Source of the DNA: UBA5078 sp040384465
GTDB lineage: Bacteria; Pseudomonadota; Gammaproteobacteria; Pseudomonadales; Pseudohongiellaceae
Reading direction: 5' to 3'
DNA length: 64,000 nucleotides
NCBI GenBank assembly: GCA_040384465.1
Contig: JAZKJF010000004.1
Coordinates: 124,001 to 188,000 of the forward strand
A program made the translations under genes and the position numbers. Positions 1 through 8,300 of the stretch are shown here, in pieces. The first letter of the stretch is position 1; the number at the start of each line of letters is the position of its first letter. The notes beneath the pieces are model-generated. The model saw nothing but the letters and a program-made list of their open reading frames with translations, was not told where the DNA came from and ran no database searches.

Positions 1-529
1 GATTTTCAAGCCAATCCATGGCAGCAGCATCATCCGCAGCCAGATAGCTGTCCGGGAAACCGCCTCTTAGCCAGAGCTTCTGGCGACTCTCTTGAGTGTC
101 CTCTATTTCGACAACATTCAGCCCGCCCATCTCGATATAGCTGATCCGCCCCGCAAGGCTTTCCGACGACTGCCGCAGCAAATCCATCGACGCCGAGCCA
201 AGCAATAGATACTGACCGGCTCTGTGACCTTGCTCCCGATTTTTGTCGATCAGCCCCCTGAGCACAGGGAACAAGTCGGGACGACGCTGGATTTCATCCA
301 ATACCACCAGCTTGTCCGCATGAAGACTCAGAAAGCTGGATGGGTCGCTGAGTTTCAGCAGGTCTTCGGGGGCTTCCAGATCGAGATAGATCGAGTTGAT
401 ATCTTTGGCAATCGTTCTGGCGAGCGTGGTTTTACCGACCTGACGGGCACCAAGCAGTGCAACTGCTGGCATTTGTGCGGTTGTTGAGGAAAGTTTCTCT
501 GTGAGGTAGCGCTTCAACATACCTTGCAT
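1..529 (-). CDS. ATP-binding protein, AAA_14/DUF4143 type (C-terminus beyond window)
   Basis: The reading frame runs from an ATG at 529 to the window edge, so only about 176 N-terminal residues are present. A Walker A motif (GARQVGKTT) lies at residues 27-35. A Walker B-like VVLDEIQ with a following RRPDLFPVLRGLID lies near residues 80-95, and LLLGSAS follows as the sensor-like strand. This order is typical of AAA_14 proteins carrying a C-terminal DUF4143 nuclease-like domain, which lies outside the window. The family has no settled role and is common in mobile or variable gene content. A second in-frame ATG at 520 is an alternative start, and neither has a strong ribosome-binding site. It is co-oriented with the HTH gene at 589-921. 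Confidence 0.8.
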   Translation of the reverse strand, partial: MQGMLKRYLTEKLSSTTAQMPAVALLGARQVGKTTLARTIAKDINSIYLDLEAPEDLLKLSDPSSFLSLHADKLVVLDEIQRRPDLFPVLRGLIDKNREQGHRAGQYLLLGSASMDLLRQSSESLAGRISYIEMGGLNVVEIEDTQESRQKLWLRGGFPDSYLAADDAAAMDWLEN

Positions 530-588
530 TTTAGGAGTCTGACTCCGGATTTACAAGGTGTAAAGATCATTCCGTGGAACCAGGCGTG

Positions 589-921
589 TTACGCGGCAGC
601 ATTGGTCAACGACTGCAGCTTATCGAGCGTATCGGGATATTTATCCACCATCAGAATCAGCGCTGCCGCCTGGGCATTGGGTTTGGAGCGGCCTTGCTCC
701 CAATTTTCAAGAGTGCGGATCGATACGCGCAGATGGCGAGCGAACACCGCCCGGGACACATGCAATCTCTCGCGCATCTCCCGAATGGCAGCGGGGTCGA
801 TCTCAAGCGGGGGCAACTCTTCAACCTCATGGGTGCGCAGAGTGATCTTGCCCTCACGCTGCAAACCCATGGCATCCACCCCTTCCATCAATTCAGCGAA
901 CAATTGGCGTTTCTTGGTCAT
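589..921 (-). CDS. NadS-like/HigA-type HTH transcriptional regulator (antitoxin-like)
   Basis: This 110-residue protein has a C-terminal XRE-family helix-turn-helix. The core IREMRERLHVSRAVFARHL is followed by IRTLENWEQGRSKP, at residues about 46-80. That matches the NadS/HigA antitoxin branch, which is usually encoded just after a RelE/HigB-type toxin and autorepresses the pair. I read the 375 bases upstream in all frames and saw no RelE/HigB-like protein, so this looks like a solitary regulator or a pair that lost its toxin. A perfect 10-bp inverted repeat at 961-981, 40 bases upstream of the start, is the likely autoregulatory operator. It could also regulate the neighbouring ATPase gene. 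Confidence 0.8.
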   Translation of the reverse strand: MTKKRQLFAELMEGVDAMGLQREGKITLRTHEVEELPPLEIDPAAIREMRERLHVSRAVFARHLRVSIRTLENWEQGRSKPNAQAAALILMVDKYPDTLDKLQSLTNAAA

Positions 922-960
922 TACTTTTCTCTCCGGGCGGCCAGCTCTTGTTGGATTCAG

Positions 961-981
961 TTATTCGAAATTTTCGAATAA
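961..981. promoter_or_regulatory. 10-bp perfect inverted repeat, likely operator of the HTH gene
   Basis: The arms TTATTCGAAA and TTTCGAATAA flank a single central base. The repeat lies 40 bases upstream of the HTH gene start. Palindromes of this size at this position are typical operators for HigA/NadS-type autoregulators. The assignment to this regulator is inferred. Confidence 0.6.
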
Positions 982-1296
982 CTGTCACAAACAACAATCT
1001 ACGAGTCCATTCGCAACTTTTCCATGATCCCCACAAGGGACACGATCACCACATCATTGCACACGGGAAACTCATCATTACCGCCATAAACAACATATTT
1101 CCGTGTCGCGCCGACATCTATATCCTTCGCAGAGTGTTTTGGGGAAGCCATCCGTTGCTTGGAGGGAAATAAGAATGTAGTACCTCATTTTTTGACCACA
1201 ATTTTTGTAAACAGAGATAACGACAAGACAAGAATCAGGAAAGGAATGAGATTCTAGACGCGCCACAAGCTAACGACAGAAGATAAATCGTGATCT
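982..1296. other. Region without a supported gene between HTH gene and defence-like operon
   Basis: I see no convincing gene here. A 50-codon minus-strand frame (1151 to 999) starts MASPKHSAKDID and ends EKLRMDS, but it has no ribosome-binding site and no family that I recognise. No clear intrinsic terminator follows the operon end at 1297. The stretch is noticeably AT-richer than the guaBA region. Confidence 0.3.
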
Positions 1297-2475
1297 TTAC
1301 CCAGCAGAGCCATATGCCTCACCAGTCAAGACTAGAGCAGAAATTTCTGGTGTGGACCGCCGAAGCGATTCAACGGATACGACGTACCTCTTCGGCTCTG
1401 CATGCGGAATTGCTACCCCATAATTTGCATGCAGATCGCTGGGACGCATCTCAAAGCAAGCCAACCCAGCACCAATAGTAATTAACTTGCTTCCCAGTGG
1501 TGTCATGACCAGTCGGCAACCTCCCATTATCATCATGCTGTCTAGATAACGCCGCATTGCCCCCAGCAATTGGCGGTAAGCCTCGAATGGATGAGATTCG
1601 TGAGCGTACAGGATATTTGCTGTGGGAGTCTTACGGCTATCGAACAGAGGAGCTCGGTACTCAACAAGCAAGTTGTCCGCACGCCGAGGGTCTTTCGATG
1701 GATGGGGAAGGACTGGACACACCTCAGCCTCATACGGAATATGAGCAGAATCTATTACTTTTTGTAACTGGTTGACCCGATTCTCGCCGAGCACAGGGAA
1801 CCAAACTAGGGGCCAGTCCTGCACGCTCTCTGCATGCCACGCAGTAACAAACCCAGGAACCGTTACCAAATCAATACTGGGGTCCTCTGCTCGGATTTCG
1901 CCATCCAACTTAGCGTCCTCGGCCACCAGTACTTGGAAATTGACTCCATTCGCGTATAAAGGGTGCACAGCATTTGGAACTATCTTTTTATTGGGAACAA
2001 GTTTTCGCAAAATACTAGTGAGCAAAGCTAAATAGGTCGCGCGCGGCAAAGAACTGACGTCAAGTACGATGTCTGTCTTACCATCAACCTCAGCGAGAAC
2101 TGCCTCTACACGCTGGCGCAAGGCATCACTTGGGCTCGTTTCTTCGTCTCCGTCTGGTGCTGATATCGTGGCAATTTCTGTATTGCCAAGTAATGAGAAA
2201 GTCCTTTCTAAGGACGAGGCATTCTCCTCAGTTAACTGCCTCACATCATCATCTAGTTCGTAGCCGTCAATGCTTAGCAGCAACAGCTTGGCATTGGCCG
2301 TCAGCCGTTGACTGCCAAGTTGACCGGTCACAAACTCGCTCATGACTGTCTGAGCGCGAACATCGAATCCGCGGCCAGCGATGTACAGAAGGCTAACGGA
2401 CCTATTCCTCAACAGAGAATCCCAAAGGTCGTGCACCCCGTTACCGCGCCGGAAGACATAGTGATCCCATAGCAT
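1297..2475 (-). CDS. Unknown protein of PRTase/AAA operon, possible Rossmann-like (CARF-like) sensor
   Basis: This is the last gene of the five-gene operon (392 residues). The ATG at 2475 is preferred over an upstream in-frame codon because it has GGAG eight bases before it and overlaps the previous stop as TAATG. I do not recognise a named family. The N-terminal part has a hydrophobic strand followed by GRGFDVRA (SLLYIAGRGFDVRA, residues about 29-42), a second strand KLLLLSIDGYE, and later IVLDVSSLPR. This alternation suggests a Rossmann-like alpha/beta fold such as those of CARF or related ligand sensors. The C-terminal part has VMTPLGSKLITIGAGLA and a terminal strand-rich segment. Strict coupling to the ATPase implies that the two work together. 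A sensor or effector role is inference only. Confidence 0.6.
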   Translation of the reverse strand: MLWDHYVFRRGNGVHDLWDSLLRNRSVSLLYIAGRGFDVRAQTVMSEFVTGQLGSQRLTANAKLLLLSIDGYELDDDVRQLTEENASSLERTFSLLGNTEIATISAPDGDEETSPSDALRQRVEAVLAEVDGKTDIVLDVSSLPRATYLALLTSILRKLVPNKKIVPNAVHPLYANGVNFQVLVAEDAKLDGEIRAEDPSIDLVTVPGFVTAWHAESVQDWPLVWFPVLGENRVNQLQKVIDSAHIPYEAEVCPVLPHPSKDPRRADNLLVEYRAPLFDSRKTPTANILYAHESHPFEAYRQLLGAMRRYLDSMMIMGGCRLVMTPLGSKLITIGAGLACFEMRPSDLHANYGVAIPHAEPKRYVVSVESLRRSTPEISALVLTGEAYGSAG

Positions 2476-4391
2476 TAGTTTATCTCCAAACTCTTGCGGG
2501 GGAGTGTTAAGCGACGCTCCATCCATTTCATCAACTCACCAACCGATATGTCTCGCCACCCACCCATCTGCAATGGCAGTCCATAATGTACGCATAAAGA
2601 GCGATTTAGATAAAAAACTGTGCCACTGTCGCGTGATCCCGTAGCTTGGCTTTCTCGCTGCACTAGAAGGTTTTCTGCAACACACTCCGCTAACACTCGT
2701 TTAAGCATCACTCCAGTGGGACCTAAGGGTTGCGACGGCGCAGTGAGTTTCGCCAATTCAGCGCGCGATAACCGCACACCGGTAACACCGGGCGCGTAGG
2801 GAGCATTTGGTACAAAAGTCTGGTCGTAGCAAAACTCACCAATCGAATCGAGTAGCCTCTGCGCTCGGGTGCCTTCGGTGTGCGTTTTCGGAATGAAGTC
2901 GCGTTTGCCGGCAGCCACGTCGCGCAAAAGTTTTTCTTGTTCATAGGGCGACAGAATTAGTTCATCTTTCCGCAAAACCTGCTTCGATTGCAATCCCACA
3001 TACAGTGCTGCTGCTAGCGCCAATAGCTCTTCGACATTGTTAGTTGCCATCACACATAAGCGCTCAAATCCGAAATAATATGGAACACCTAATTCTTCAT
3101 GCATAAAGAGTTCGGCTGCTGCTCGGAGCTGGGAGCTGTCGCGCTCTTCAAGCTCTTCTTCAGTCAACATCATCTCCAGGGTGAGCTGGCGTTTAGATTC
3201 GTCGCGCACGAGAAGTATGCGAGTAACATACAGTTCTAACATCGACTCAATGCTCTGCTCCGCGATGTATTGCTCCGCGCGAGCTAACCATTGTATGTAA
3301 CGCTGGTTGGACTTGTGGCGCTCCGCCATTTCACGGAACAAACGGATACCCGCTGTAATTTGGGTTCGCGCATCGCTATTGACTAGCTCGTTTCGCAAGC
3401 ATTGCGTGAACGAAGTTACTGCTACCATGTCTTGGCTCAGCATCCGTCGATCCAAAATATTCTGCGCATATGCTGTGAATTGACTCAAGCCCTTAGAACC
3501 GGTCCACATGTCATCAAGGCTGTACTCTCGCAGGTCTCGACCTTCTCGTGCCCCTTGAGAAAGCAGCTCCTCCCCCAAAGCGACAGTCCGCTCAGCCAGC
3601 CAAACAGGGATGGAAGGGCGCATAACTGTCAATTCGTCGATTAACATTGTGCGCTGTTTGCGCCGCAACTTGTGCATATCGTCGACCATGAGCAGGCGTT
3701 TAGGGGCAATAAGTCGCCCCTCATGGTAGAACTGTATCGACTGCAGCCACAGCACTCCTTCAAACCGAACGTGTGTTGGTAGCTCGCCATCGGGTGGCCC
3801 CATGAACGCGTCCAATTGAGCATACACTCGCCGCTCGTGCTCTTCAGCCCACAGTGAAAGTTCCAGTGCACTCTCAAAATTGGGTATACCTTGTAATTGA
3901 GGGAGTAACTCGTAGCCGAGCAAAATGTCCCCCAACTGCTCCTGAGTACTGAACCCTAGCAATGCACCCAAGCTGCGAAGTGTTCGTAACACAATGCGAC
4001 AATCCAGCAGCGCCCGAAACACTCCTTCTTGCTGAGAACTCACATTGGATGGGAGATCCGCATAGCCGGAAGCGCAACTTAGAAATACCCCAAGAAATTG
4101 ATGACTGCCCTCGTCAGTCAATACTCCTCGAGCAACAAGTTTTCGGAATGACTCTGACAAATCTGGACGGTGGCGTGAGTTCCAGAATGCACGCAGCGCT
4201 GGCGGAGTGAAGGCTCGCAATAGAGTTGTTTTCCCAGCACCCGGTGCGCTGCGGAACACATGCACGGCACCTTCGAACGCATCCTCCGCTAGCTTCTCCA
4301 ATATTTTTGGAGAAAACAAACGCACAAATTCCATATCAGATGTTGTTCGCTCGGACATACGTTCTAGAAAAGGATTGGAGTTGTAAGCCAT
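2475..4391 (-). CDS. AAA-family ATPase, ORC/CDC6-like, partner of the PRTase-like protein
   Basis: This 638-residue protein starts at the ATG at 4391, which overlaps the PRTase stop as TGATG and has GGGAG five bases upstream. A Walker A motif (SAPGAGKTTLLR) lies near residues 47-58. A Walker B-like RLLMVDDMHKLRRKQR lies in the middle of the chain, with a sensor-like WLAERTVAL after it. The long C-terminal part is helical and includes winged-helix-like segments. As I recall, ORC/CDC6-like ATPases linked to PRTase-like proteins have been predicted in bacterial conflict systems from comparative genomics. The likely role is an ATP-dependent switch or threat sensor that controls the enzymes encoded upstream. 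I saw no frameshift or missing P-loop residue. Confidence 0.7.
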   Translation of the reverse strand: MAYNSNPFLERMSERTTSDMEFVRLFSPKILEKLAEDAFEGAVHVFRSAPGAGKTTLLRAFTPPALRAFWNSRHRPDLSESFRKLVARGVLTDEGSHQFLGVFLSCASGYADLPSNVSSQQEGVFRALLDCRIVLRTLRSLGALLGFSTQEQLGDILLGYELLPQLQGIPNFESALELSLWAEEHERRVYAQLDAFMGPPDGELPTHVRFEGVLWLQSIQFYHEGRLIAPKRLLMVDDMHKLRRKQRTMLIDELTVMRPSIPVWLAERTVALGEELLSQGAREGRDLREYSLDDMWTGSKGLSQFTAYAQNILDRRMLSQDMVAVTSFTQCLRNELVNSDARTQITAGIRLFREMAERHKSNQRYIQWLARAEQYIAEQSIESMLELYVTRILLVRDESKRQLTLEMMLTEEELEERDSSQLRAAAELFMHEELGVPYYFGFERLCVMATNNVEELLALAAALYVGLQSKQVLRKDELILSPYEQEKLLRDVAAGKRDFIPKTHTEGTRAQRLLDSIGEFCYDQTFVPNAPYAPGVTGVRLSRAELAKLTAPSQPLGPTGVMLKRVLAECVAENLLVQRESQATGSRDSGTVFYLNRSLCVHYGLPLQMGGWRDISVGELMKWMERRLTLPRKSLEIN

Positions 4392-5497
4392 CAAAACTCC
4401 CTGTGACGACTGACACGAGGAAATAATCCACGCGGCGTAAACTGGTCGGGTCCCCACAAAAGAAACACAGAATTGTTGGGAGTATTGTGCCCCAGAACTA
4501 CGGGCAATGCGCAACCGGCGAAACCCAAACTAGCGTTTTCTGTACCGCCAACGCGGAAGTTTTTGTCGACCACCTGGTTATCACAATAATTGGGATTTTG
4601 TAGCAAAGCGCGAAGATCCGAATTGTTGCTCCGAGACAGCGCCACTTCCGGTTCAATTGGACAAAGTACCCGTACTTGCAAAGGCTTAAACCCGTGGTCT
4701 GTGGTAAAGCGTTCGCACCAGTACTCGATATGGTCAATAGCTTGGCGTGTCGCGGTATACAACAGCAAGAAAACTTCGTAATGAGACGGGTCGACCATGC
4801 CCCCTTCTTGAAGCCGTTTGAAAATTTTAGGGAGTTTCCCCTTAAATGTACGCGATGTGTCATCGTATCGAATGTAGGTATTTCCACTACCAGAAAAATC
4901 ATCCAACAGCCAAATCAAGTTGAAGTGCGGATCTTGTGTCGCGAAACCTGCTTTCTCCAGCGAGGCTTTGAGATCCGCGAGCATGTCCCCAGCTTTCTCT
5001 TCGCCTAACTCGTACGCCTGCCAAATCTGCTCATTACCAATCTCACCATCGCTGGCTCTGCGCAACTCATTCGTACGCGCGCCGTCGCTCAGACCGAGGT
5101 AGAGTGAAGTCAACCTCAACTGTTCGAATCGCCAATGTTGGGCAATTTCCCGGACCCGGAAGGAAGGTATTTCGAATTCTTCTGATACGAGGCGCATGCG
5201 CTCCTGTACGATCCAGTCTTGGTACGCAGTTTTCACAAGATGTGAAAACTCAGCATCAGATATGAAGACCAAATGATCAAGCACCAAGCTCAAGGCTGCC
5301 TGTCTATCCTCCTGCTCGAACTGGTGCAGCCACAAGGCCAAACTTTCGATAAAACGGCGTCCCGGGCCGAAGCGCTGGTAGTGGTCGTATTTAAAGTCGG
5401 CCAGCAACTGAAGTGTTGGAAGCACTTGCTGCACCACATCCAAGTCTTCCCATCCCATTACCCTCGCCAACAATTTGGCTGCATTCTGGTCATGCAT
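4391..5497 (-). CDS. Phosphoribosyltransferase-like protein (PRTase-CE type)
   Basis: This protein has 368 residues. The first two-thirds is helical. The motif WLLDDFSGSGNTYIRY, near residues 194-209, fits the PRPP-binding loop of type-I phosphoribosyltransferases (two acidic residues, then a small-residue loop ending in T). The C-terminus has LPVVLGHNTPNNSVFLLW, a signature I associate with the PRTase-CE family predicted in bacterial conflict systems. Its substrate is unknown. The ATG at 5497 has GGAG seven bases upstream and overlaps the stop of the SIS-HAD gene by 8 bases. The 3' end overlaps the ATPase start. Family calling is from memory of motifs and would need a profile search. Confidence 0.7.
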   Translation of the reverse strand: MHDQNAAKLLARVMGWEDLDVVQQVLPTLQLLADFKYDHYQRFGPGRRFIESLALWLHQFEQEDRQAALSLVLDHLVFISDAEFSHLVKTAYQDWIVQERMRLVSEEFEIPSFRVREIAQHWRFEQLRLTSLYLGLSDGARTNELRRASDGEIGNEQIWQAYELGEEKAGDMLADLKASLEKAGFATQDPHFNLIWLLDDFSGSGNTYIRYDDTSRTFKGKLPKIFKRLQEGGMVDPSHYEVFLLLYTATRQAIDHIEYWCERFTTDHGFKPLQVRVLCPIEPEVALSRSNNSDLRALLQNPNYCDNQVVDKNFRVGGTENASLGFAGCALPVVLGHNTPNNSVFLLWGPDQFTPRGLFPRVSRHREF

Positions 5498-7454
5498 GGG
5501 AATCTCCTTTTACTTGGGCGTTAGGGAGACTTATGCAGAACATACCGTCCTCTACCGTTACTCGGTCTAGATACCATAATGTGGCGTCCACGTCGCGCTT
5601 TTCGGTTGGTGCCAACTTCCATCCACGGTCTAATCGACGAGATGGCATGTCAACACTCAACGAAAACCGGTGTTCCAGTAGCGCTGCGTCGTTTCCAGGC
5701 CAAGCACCTTGGTCACCAAGAGTTAGTATTTCGTAAGGATCAATTTTTTTGCTCTTAATAATATGACCGATCAGAAGTGATTTGCTTATGCCCTTGGCAA
5801 GTATGTCAACGGAATGTTTACTCCGCACCATGGTAGACAGATCCAATCCCGCTTGACGCAATGCATCAGCTAGCACAAACCACATAGCATCCGTTGCAAG
5901 CCCTTCACGAAACCGCACACTCACTTGATAAGGTGAAGTCGTTTTATGAGAAAGGATTGGCACACCTTGCGATTTCAATCTCACCACGATGCGCGTAACG
6001 TGGCTTAGAAATTCACTTGTCTGGTCAGGCATTGCAAATGGTACGTCAGCAGTTGAAATCCAACCTCCGTTGTAAAGGCACAGCAGGAGTTTCTCTAATA
6101 CGTCAGATGGCAGAACTTCTTGTAAACACAATTGAAGAGAATCACCACGACCGGAGGCGATTCCTACTAAAACATCCGCCCGCACAAGCCGTATCAGTTG
6201 ATTAAGGACTTCCTCAGATGGCGGTTCGTCCTTTTTCTGCGAACGGGACAGTGTCCCGTCATAGTCAAAAACTACTGCTCGGAAACGCTGGGACTGAATT
6301 GTGCGCCGAAAGGACTGCGCTGCGCGACGTATAGTTCCGTGATCTCGCTGTGAGGGCCAATGGGCTCCAAGCACTTCGTATTTGGACTGCTCCTCAGCTG
6401 GACCAGTCTCCTGAGGTAGCGGAATCGACTCACGTAGATCTGCGTAATGAATCTCTCGCCCAAAACTGGGAACGTCCGGCCGACCAGGATCCCTCCCAAG
6501 CAACCGGCCAACTGATCCCACGACATGCATTTGTGCAACGAGCCCTGCGACAAGATGTACTGGATCCGCGCCCGCCAAGTGCATAGAAAATGTGGGTATC
6601 TCTGCGGGAAACTTCTTGCGCATGTCATCCCAAAGATCACTGAGTGAGGGCTCTATCAAGGCGAGGATTGCACAATCCTGTGGACGCTGAGCCAACCATA
6701 GATGTCGTCCATGAGCGAAAGACCGCAAATCCGTCAGTTGAGTATGCAACAACGCACCTTCGGAAAGCTTTGATTCTAGGTCTGTTGCAATCGGCCTGAG
6801 CAAGGGTGAATACACTACCGTTAGTGCTCCACGCAGGACGGCTTCCGCAATGAAAGGCTGCGCCGCAGCGAGCCACTCCTCAATCCGTTGGTTGCCTACC
6901 CTCAGAGACTCCATGTGCTGAGGCATTGACTCACGCTGACCATTGAGTTCGCTATACGCTCTTGCCACCAGTACTGCGTCAAGCAGTAAGCTATTCGTAG
7001 CTAAATACCCGTCCTTATTAGTCAGCTCGAACACATACGGTTTTACTCCAGGTAGCGCTCGGACATGCTCCATTAACGGACTATCCAGACGATTGGTCAA
7101 CACATGAACTGTCCGGGAGCTATATCGTCTTGATCGCTCTAGCGCTTCCACAATATCGGGATTCTTGCCCTCCGCCGATATCAGAAATACAGGGCTCGAA
7201 GATGCAAGCGACGGACTGCAGATGATCTCTAACGGCGTTGAGGGGCGCGAAACGCGGCCTGTAAAGGATTCGTGCAAACTGCAGAGCAGTGAAGCAACAG
7301 TGAAGGAGCCGCCTGATCCTACACCAATCATGCTAGCCTCTGCTGTGCTGGCAATCGCGAGTTTCAGTGAGTCTATATTGGCTTGAACAGCAATTGCGTA
7401 AGTATGCTCCAACTGAGCCAGTTCTTCTTCGTAGTGATTGGCCACAGTCTGCAT
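5490..7454 (-). CDS. SIS-domain and HAD-phosphatase fusion protein
   Basis: This 654-residue two-enzyme fusion starts one base after the NADAR stop. The N-terminal half (residues about 1-330) resembles a SIS sugar-phosphate-binding region, with MIGVGSGGSFTVAS near residue 42 and SAEGKNPDIVEAL near residue 93. The C-terminal half (about 395-640) is a HAD phosphatase with all four motifs visible: VVFDYDGTLS, IASGRGD, a lysine in DILAKGISKS, and TLGDQGAWPGND. Its cap looks like the Cof/trehalose-phosphatase type. SIS domains bind phosphosugars and HAD enzymes remove phosphate, so the protein probably isomerises or senses and then dephosphorylates a sugar phosphate. That fits a PRPP-using neighbour. 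The actual substrate is unknown. Confidence 0.8.
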   Translation of the reverse strand: MQTVANHYEEELAQLEHTYAIAVQANIDSLKLAIASTAEASMIGVGSGGSFTVASLLCSLHESFTGRVSRPSTPLEIICSPSLASSSPVFLISAEGKNPDIVEALERSRRYSSRTVHVLTNRLDSPLMEHVRALPGVKPYVFELTNKDGYLATNSLLLDAVLVARAYSELNGQRESMPQHMESLRVGNQRIEEWLAAAQPFIAEAVLRGALTVVYSPLLRPIATDLESKLSEGALLHTQLTDLRSFAHGRHLWLAQRPQDCAILALIEPSLSDLWDDMRKKFPAEIPTFSMHLAGADPVHLVAGLVAQMHVVGSVGRLLGRDPGRPDVPSFGREIHYADLRESIPLPQETGPAEEQSKYEVLGAHWPSQRDHGTIRRAAQSFRRTIQSQRFRAVVFDYDGTLSRSQKKDEPPSEEVLNQLIRLVRADVLVGIASGRGDSLQLCLQEVLPSDVLEKLLLCLYNGGWISTADVPFAMPDQTSEFLSHVTRIVVRLKSQGVPILSHKTTSPYQVSVRFREGLATDAMWFVLADALRQAGLDLSTMVRSKHSVDILAKGISKSLLIGHIIKSKKIDPYEILTLGDQGAWPGNDAALLEHRFSLSVDMPSRRLDRGWKLAPTEKRDVDATLWYLDRVTVEDGMFCISLPNAQVKGDSHA

Positions 7455-7455
7455 T

Positions 7456-8058
7456 CTAGCTCACACACTTCGCAGACGACGTGCGCTTTGCTGCCACCGT
7501 TTCACCTGCAGACACAGTCTTTGTCGTTGTTGATTTCCTTTTTGCTTTCGGACTCTTTTCCTTACGATAAGCCATTCTTAGTTCCATCAGCATCAAACCC
7601 AGCATGTTCTCCCCTTTGCCATCGACCTCTCCCCATAGTCGATTGACGGCATTGTTTACAGTCCCTTTCTCCACCAGCCTGGCGTCGCCCGTTGAAAGGA
7701 GCAAGTCACGGAGATCAACGTGTTGGTCGAACTTCGCCCGCAATACTGCACGCATGCGATCAAACTTAATCTGAGCCCAATCCGGCACTACGTCCCAGAC
7801 ATATAGACCGTGTGCAGCCATGGCGGCTAATGCTGGCGTCGGGGCGCTGAGAATCCATTCACGAACGGCGGCTTTGCGCGCCTTACCGGCTTGGTATGCA
7901 TGTTCTGAAGTTGGATACGTTGTGCCTTCGAATTCGATAGAGCGTCGATACAAATTACTAAAGACACCAAACGGCTTTTCATTGGCTCTGTAGAAATGGA
8001 TTTCAAATGTAGAGTTTTGGTGATCCACGATTTTATTGACTATCGCTGCTTTCTTCAT
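7456..8058 (-). CDS. NADAR-family N-glycosidase (YbiA-like)
   Basis: This is the first gene of the five-gene operon (200 residues). The NADAR core is clear: FGVFSNLYRRSIEFEG, then TTYPTSEHAYQAGKA with the conserved glutamate, then WDVVPDWAQIKFDRMRAVLRAKF. Family members cleave N-glycosidic bonds in riboflavin intermediates, and some remove ADP-ribose from DNA guanine in DarT-related systems. The last 40 residues are a lysine/threonine/serine-rich tail of low complexity, unusual for the family. No good ribosome-binding site precedes the ATG at 8058. In this operon it could process a ribosylated product or protect the cell from it; that role is inference. Confidence 0.85.
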   Translation of the reverse strand: MKKAAIVNKIVDHQNSTFEIHFYRANEKPFGVFSNLYRRSIEFEGTTYPTSEHAYQAGKARKAAVREWILSAPTPALAAMAAHGLYVWDVVPDWAQIKFDRMRAVLRAKFDQHVDLRDLLLSTGDARLVEKGTVNNAVNRLWGEVDGKGENMLGLMLMELRMAYRKEKSPKAKRKSTTTKTVSAGETVAAKRTSSAKCVS

Positions 8059-8300
8059 TTTTGGATTTGCTTCGCTAACTGGTTGAAATTGAGCTCAGGC
8101 GGCAGCCTAGCTTCGGAATAGACACACTATAGCAACATAGCTACTAGTAATATGAATTACGCGCTGCAAGTGAAAAATCACTTTCGCCGCCACTGAACAG
8201 CAGTGACTGCACTCACGACGGTTCGACGGGGAATCCGAGAAGACTGGTTCAATAATAAATCGGAAGTCCTCCGAAATGTTGGAAGCGCCTGAGTCTCTCT

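Noticed and set aside
999..1151. 50-codon minus-strand frame upstream of the HTH gene, considered as a missing toxin
   Set aside because: It has no RelE/HigB/HipA-like residues and no ribosome-binding site.
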